Shown here: piece by piece, positions 58,049 through 64,000 of the stretch | How the letters are laid out: every line of letters begins with the position of its first letter | Numbering within the stretch: position 1 is the first letter of the stretch | Origin: Strigamia acuminata | Lineage: Eukaryota > Arthropoda > Chilopoda > Geophilomorpha > Linotaeniidae | Direction of reading: 5' to 3' | Assembly: GCA_949358305.1 (NCBI GenBank) | Contig: OX442315.1 | Span: forward strand, 30,840,427-30,904,426 | Length of the DNA stretch: 64,000 nt | Notes under the pieces: model-generated | What the model was told of the DNA's origin: nothing | Seen by the model: the letters and a program-made list of their open reading frames with translations, nothing else | Databases searched by the model: none | Program-made: the position numbers and the translations under genes

Positions 58049-61000
58049 TCATCTCTGAGGCCCTCGAAGTCTCGCGTGCACACCATACATAACTTGAGCA
58101 GTTTCGCTAATCAGACAGCTCAAAATAGTGTCGGCCGCCTTCATTTTCACACTCACTTCATCAACTTCATACGTGACCCAATCCAATTCCTCCTCCCGCA
58201 ACTCTTTGACCAATATCTCGTCAACTCTGTCTTGTTTCTTCTTCGATATCACTGACACGACACTGCTCTTTCTACCCATATTGACCGAATCGTTCACAGA
58301 ACCAGCTCTGCCGTTCACGAAACCAAAAACCTGTTTCTGTACGAACGAAATGAGATCGCTCGAAGATCTGCTCGACGGACCGGGTTTTCTCTGCGACATC
58401 CATTTTGGTTTCATCCAAGGCGGTCGCGGTGGTTCTCGCGCTGCAAAATGCGCTTCCGTCACAATTTCCTTCGTTAAATCGAAAATAAAACGTCTAAAGG
58501 CACTTTGTCCGCTGTCCACAATTCTGTTTTCGTCGTCCGTGGCTTGGATCACGAAATAGTTGTCGGGCGGCATGATCGTGGATTCACCACGTGAGAGGGA
58601 ATCGTGAACCAACGTTGTCGCGCGAGCTACAAGTGTTTGAATTTCCGCTGCTGTGTGCGACGCCACGTACTGATTCAAATCTTCGGCAAACGAATCGTTT
58701 TGATTGGATAATAAATTGGGTGGCATTGTGAAGTCAGAAGTGCTAGCGATGCCTTGATGTGGTTGGGTGTATGGTGGTGGTGCCTTGTTTGGTATTTCTC
58801 GTATAATGTACGATTGTTTGTACGGATATATTTGGTAGTAATTATTCGTTACATCCAGGTCATCTTCGAACCAATCTTGGTCTGCTTGCAACTCTGAATC
58901 CGATAATTTATCCGATAGAGCCTAAAAAAAAAATTTTTAAACAATTATTCATTTTTAAATAAGTAGGCCTCATTTTTGGCTCCCACAGCAAACAAATTAA
59001 TAAATTAATTGACGTAATACTGTAGCAATTTGATCAATCTAATGACAGTTAATGTCTTTTTATGGGAAATTAATTTTAATTATCCAATTATCCAATTGAA
59101 AGATCAAATTAACTTGTAAAAAATAAAATAAAATTCCGCACTAAGAATTTTAATGAAAATATAATGGAATTTAATCCGTATAATGCATATTTATAAACTC
59201 TACCTGAAATCGATCATTGGAATAACTCAAAACTGGAGAAAGCGGTCTTGATAACGGCGAATCCAAACCTTCAGCTCTTGCAGGCGATTCTAAACACAAA
59301 TTAAAAATGTAAAAAATTAAATTTAACGACTCAATAAATACAAAATAAATTAAAAAGCGAATAAATTTACCGGACAACGAAGCCGAGCCTTCCGGTGACG
59401 TTAATACATCATTATAGGCACTCGGAGAAGAAAGTGACAATATCTCGCTCAAACTCGGCCTTTCCTGCGGACTAGAATTTGTCGATTTCTGTTCAAATTC
59501 GGTCATAATTGCGCGGACTCTTCTGCCAACATTTATCGGACTCGAAGGCCGCCTTCTGCGCTTGTGCACCCCCAAAACCAAGTCTATACTCGATTTGTAC
59601 AACTCTTTCATCAAGTTTTCGGTCATTACACCGCACAAAACATTACTCTCATCACTTTTCTTTCTTTTCCTCAATCTCTCGCCGACCTCTTCCACAGCAT
59701 CATCCAATTCTTTTTGCACCAAACTGGAAATGAGCGCTTCAATCTTCTCTTTAATAATATTATCAATCTTCTTCTTTCTCTCTTGGAACGTGGATGAAGA
59801 TGAAGCGGAGCTTGTGTGAATAACCGGTGATGCCTGCTCGCTCACGTTCTCGTTACCGACTTGTTCCTCGGTGTTTTGCGGGATCGGGCTGGAATGGCCG
59901 ACAATTTCGATTTTGTCTGCTCTTGGCACGCGAGTCGCCTCGCTAGCAAAGCTGTCAACGACTTCCACTTCCTCGTCCACAATTTCTTCCGCAATTGTCT
60001 CGTCGTCCGACGGGGACCTTTCGGGCGCTTTGACGCTTTCCACTTTGGTGATTTCATCGTCTTTTTTGGATGGCTTTGTTTCCGCTTGTGATACAATTTG
60101 GGTTTGTTCGGGTGTTTCGACCGCGCCTTTATCGCTTTCTATCTGAATTAAATCTTCGGATTTCTCGGTAACGGTTTTCACAGAATCGCTGCTCGATGCC
60201 TCGCTTTCGGTCGCTTTCCCATCGACGTCATTTTCCTTTTGATTCGCAGATTCCACTAAATTCATGGTTTTATCCTCTTCGGTCGACGAAGAATTATTAG
60301 ATTCATTCATTGTCAACTCCGACAAACTACTCGCAATTGTATCTTGAAAAAATAAAATAAGAAAAAAAAAATGGTTTAAAAAATAATTGAGCATTTCACG
60401 ACTCATTTAATACCATCTCTGGGCGTATCCTTCGGCGAGTGGGCGAATTCATCGCCAGCTCCTTCCGACCACCCATGGACCGACGATAAATTTTGAATCT
60501 TTACTAAATGGCGCGATTCGGCCACTTTTGGTTGCCTGATTTGTGGTTTGGTAACTTTCACCTGTGAATCCACTTCCAACTCGTGGTCTAGTTCCGTCTT
60601 CGCTTGAGAAATGAACCGATCGTACGCCTAAAGAATATCCACAATTTAAAAAAAATATATATAAATATACAAAAACAAATTATTTATTCCATTACTTCAA
60701 TCTGCTTCAAAAGTGACGCTTCTTGAGCTTTCAGTCTTTCTTTATTCCTTCGTTTTTGTTCTTTTCTAAGTCTATCAGCTTCGAACTTCCTTCTGCGCAA
60801 CTCTTCCTTCAAAGCGTGCACTCGGCCTTCGATATCGCTTAAATCCGACGCCGTTTCTGTAAATCAAACATTTTATTCTCACCGTCAATTCCCCCTCCCA
60901 CATCTGCGACCGCTCACCCGACTGCGACACCGTAACGGAATCTTCAGATCCACTCGAATCTCTCTTTTTGCTTCGAGTGCGCGGCGAAAGTGGCAACCGA

Positions 61001-64000
61001 AGAGATACACTTGGAACTGCAACATGTTTTTCCGACGAAATAGACTTTAGCTGACTAGCTGACGATTCAAACGAATTCCCGTAGTCGACAGAACTCTCCA
61101 CTTTAGTTTCTTGACCCGTACCGCCACTACATCAAATAAATAAAAATAAAAAATAAAAAATAAAAAAATCCATTAACAAAACTATAAGATCGCACTGTTT
61201 TACCTCTTGGTTTTAACTTGTTCAGTTTTCGTGGCGTCTAAACAAGACATCTCTTCTATAACCGTCGAACCCAAAGTTCCTTCTTCCAATTTCGATTCTT
61301 CGCGAACATCCAACGATCCTTTAGACACAATTTCTTCAGGAATTCCGTCGTTCAAATCAACATCAAGTGGAACATTATTCGAAACTAAAAAAAGGCAAAA
61401 TATAAATTTTCCCCTTTAATTTCCTCCAATGTTTCCATCCCCATTACTTTTATTCTTAACTTTCTCTTCCATCGCTTTAACTTTCTGCTCCTCCACTTCC
61501 AACTTTTTCCTCCATGCTAACAAACTCTCGACATCTTTTCTTTTTTCTAGTAGCTTTAGTTCACGCAATGTTAATTTCCTATTCAAAAACAAAAATTTAA
61601 TTTTTAAATTTTTTTTCCTCACATTTTCCTTAAATTGCCTTTTGTTTCTTTCCAAAGTCTTTAATCCTTTAAGCACCCGCCCAGCTAAAGAACTTTTGTA
61701 AGACGAATCACTAACTTCGAGGTGCAATTCCGAATCCGATTTGGAGTCCCTGCTCGCAGGGGTTTGAATGTCACTCACCACCTCCCCCACATCCGACTGC
61801 GTGTCAGTCGCCTTTAAGACGACACATTTCATTATTTATTAATAACCACATCGAACTGCTTTCATCTTACAACATTATTATTCATTTCTTCATCTGTGGG
61901 AATAGTGTCGGATGACGACAAAACCTGCAAACGTAAAGACGATTTCGGCGAAACGTCCACAGATCGATTCGAATTAGGAAGTGATTTCAAAGAAGGTATC
62001 TGCATTCCTATTAGAATTAAAACATTAATATTGATATTCTTTCAAAGGGGAAATCGATTTCTGTACCTGGTGAGATTTCTCTTATTCTGCCTAAAATCTG
62101 CCTCGTTGATTGTCTTAATTGAGTGATTTGTTGTTGCTGCTCCAATAACATTTGTCTTTCCTGACTAGCAACTAGTTGCGCTTCTCGCAATCTTCGAATT
62201 TCTGCTTGTTCTTGTTGTAATCTCAGCATAAGCCATCGTTGACGCTTTCTTAATGGAGGCATTTTATCGTCTTCACCTTTGTCTCGATGTTGTCTTTGTA
62301 AAAAAAAATTAATAAATTGTTTTAAAAAATATTACTGCACATAAACAAGCAAATTACTGTTTTTGCAGTTCGAGCCAAGCAACTTCCGCTTTTGTTTTTT
62401 CAATTAAAGACTTCTCTCGCAGCTTAAGCAACGCCATTTCATGTTTTGCCCTCATTTCTTCCTTTTTCATGTATTGTTTTACCATTTCCAAGGTGAAATT
62501 GTTGAAAGAATTTTTATCGCTTATATTTTCTGCTGAAATATTTTTTTTTGATTAGAAATAAAGCCCAAGAAGAACGAGGTTCTACTTTTACTCTTAGGGT
62601 TCTCATCCTTCAAAACTCTCTTTTCGATCCTCTTGTCGGTTGATGTTATTTTCCTTTCCACCTCCCGTTCCGAGTTGGTGTCTTCAAACTGAGTGGAATA
62701 CGTAAATGACTTCGCGGTATCTTCATTCATTTCTTCCGATATACTTCCTTCACTCAAAGAAACCTGTTTGTTTAATATTAAGAAAATTAACAACACATTA
62801 AACGACTTTTCCTTCGTTCTAATTAAACTTTACAGTGTTAAGGCCGGATTTTGTTTTGATAGATTCTTCCGGAATACTTTTTCTCGAAATAGTTCCTATC
62901 TGCTCAGAAATCCCAGTCGTCTGATTACTAGAACTCCCACTTGGCACAGATTGCAAACATCTAACAAAAGACAATACAATTTTAGATCAAATCGTCATTA
63001 AAAGCTTCTATTTCGCACGTTGATGGATTCCGCGAGTTTGTGTCCCTCGAACGTACTTCCTCGCTCGTAGTTTCATTTTCGTCTTGGGGGAATGAACTAT
63101 CAGATAGCAAATCTTTACGAGATTGGTTTTTCTGCAATTCTTTTAGAACTGAAGTAACAGCAGCAATAGCAGCAGATGTTGCAGTTCCCTTAGATATTTC
63201 GCCAACGTCTCGAGTAAATCCTGCACCAGCCTAGATGAAATATATAAATATAAATAAAATAAAATAAACTACATTTTACAAATAAAATAATAATACAAAC
63301 TTCGGCTAATTGTTTAGCAGCCTCAGCCGTCATTTTTGCAGCTTCTGCTTGAGTATTTAACAGTTTGTTCGTTGTCGAGTTAATTGCCGCAGCAGCTTCC
63401 GATCGCACAATATTTACAGATTCGATAGCGGCTGTTAATGCCGCCTGGTGATGCTTTTGGTTTTCAGCTAACTGTTTCTCCCGATCACTCGCTTCTTGTT
63501 GAACCACCGATTTAAATTTGTCCAATTCATCCACTCGTTTCTGCCTTTCGTTCTAAAGATTAAAAACAATTAGCAATTATTTTACTCAAAACAAAAACAA
63601 AAACCAAAATTTCAATAAAAACCTGAAGTGCTTGTGCTAAGGTGACAGTTTCCTGCTGAGCTAAACCAACTCCCTGAATCCGTTCCATGTGATCGATTTG
63701 TCGTAAAGACTCTTCCACTGATTCCAAATACATTAATTCATTGGACATTTTAAACTTCAAACAGTTTGGAGAATATTTCAATTCTTCTTTCTTATAATAG
63801 TTAGATATCGTGGAGTCTTTTTCATCGTCCCTGGCATAATTTAAAACACATTTTAGTTCCCTACTTCAAAACAACAACAAATTTAATACCGAATTCTCGC
63901 TAATTCCGATTTCGACACACTACTGTCTTGTAGAGTATTTTCTAAAACCGGAAGAGAAGAAGATTGCTCTCTTTGACTATCCTCAAAATCCGAAGATAAA
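58049..64000 (-). CDS. CEP350: CEP350-like centrosomal protein, C-terminal part (continues past the window)
   Basis: CEP350 is a large centrosomal scaffold that anchors microtubules and partners such as FOP. Here the 5' end lies beyond 64000. Roughly seventeen short exons are readable on the minus strand; the last is about 58921-58049, coming after an acceptor of T-runs plus TAG. N-terminal-most in the window is ELMYLESVEESLRQIDHMERI with AQQETVTLAQAL, then Ala/Gln/Glu-rich coiled coil (63553-63302), a Gln/Arg-rich coil (RLQQEQAEIRRLREAQL, near 62200), another (LREL..ERKDVESLLAWRKKL, near 61530), a long acidic Ser/Thr-rich region (59300-60330), and a conserved C-terminus: FRRFIFDLTKEIV, PPWMKPKW, KKKQDRVDEILVKELREEE and WVTYEVDEVSVKMKAADTIL. 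I did not find the CAP-Gly domain that vertebrate CEP350 carries before this C-terminal block. Confidence 0.85.

Overview
The window is nuclear DNA of an animal, most likely an arthropod. The genes are split by short GT-AG introns (mostly 50-130 bp) in an AT-rich background. Their products are animal proteins: roquin, Dr1/NC2-beta, an ADAMTS-like protein, a collagen galactosyltransferase, glutamine synthetase and a CEP350-like centrosomal protein. A very long chitin-binding (peritrophin-type) protein and a short interstitial TTAGG run point to Arthropoda. I cannot name the species or order.

Layout. Positions 1-6.0 kb are gene-poor, with a 14-copy 14-bp array of TACGTCA-bearing units (237-432) and a MITE (4897-5257). 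An orphan class A GPCR lies at 6.1-7.5 kb (+). The stretch 7.5-16 kb has no gene I can support but holds five more small non-autonomous DNA transposons, four with 8- or 10-bp target duplications. A GT25 collagen galactosyltransferase gene (-) occupies 16.05-17.74 kb; only its N-terminal catalytic half was found. Roquin (-, 15 coding exons, 1,119 aa) spans 19.7-24.0 kb. It shares a divergent upstream region with an unnamed single-pass membrane protein (+, 25.4-27.6 kb), which converges on an ADAMTS-like gene (-, 12 exons, 688 aa). Dr1 (-, three coding exons) follows.

A complete-looking DIRS-type tyrosine-recombinase retrotransposon (31944-36782) sits at the 5' edge of Dr1. It has inverted termini, an internal complementary region that is the reverse complement of the joined ends, and two intact overlapping ORFs: Gag-like/RT/RNase H/methyltransferase-like, and tyrosine recombinase. 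Between 37.5 and 51.1 kb lies a giant peritrophin/mucin gene (7 exons, predicted 4,150 aa, 33 CBM14-type domains). Its 11.2-kb exon carries 25 near-identical 84-residue chitin-binding units followed by 35 units of a 37-residue sequon-rich repeat, both with higher-order duplications. Glutamine synthetase (+, 53.9-57.7 kb) converges on the C-terminal part of a CEP350-like gene (-, 58.0 kb to beyond the window).

The genes do not form one pathway. They are ordinary eukaryotic neighbours with their own promoters. The most unusual items are the DIRS element abutting Dr1, the peritrophin repeat arrays, the half-length GT25 gene, and the cluster of TSD-flanked MITEs. Exon boundaries were read by eye from splice signals and checked for reading-frame phase; none is confirmed by transcripts or searches.
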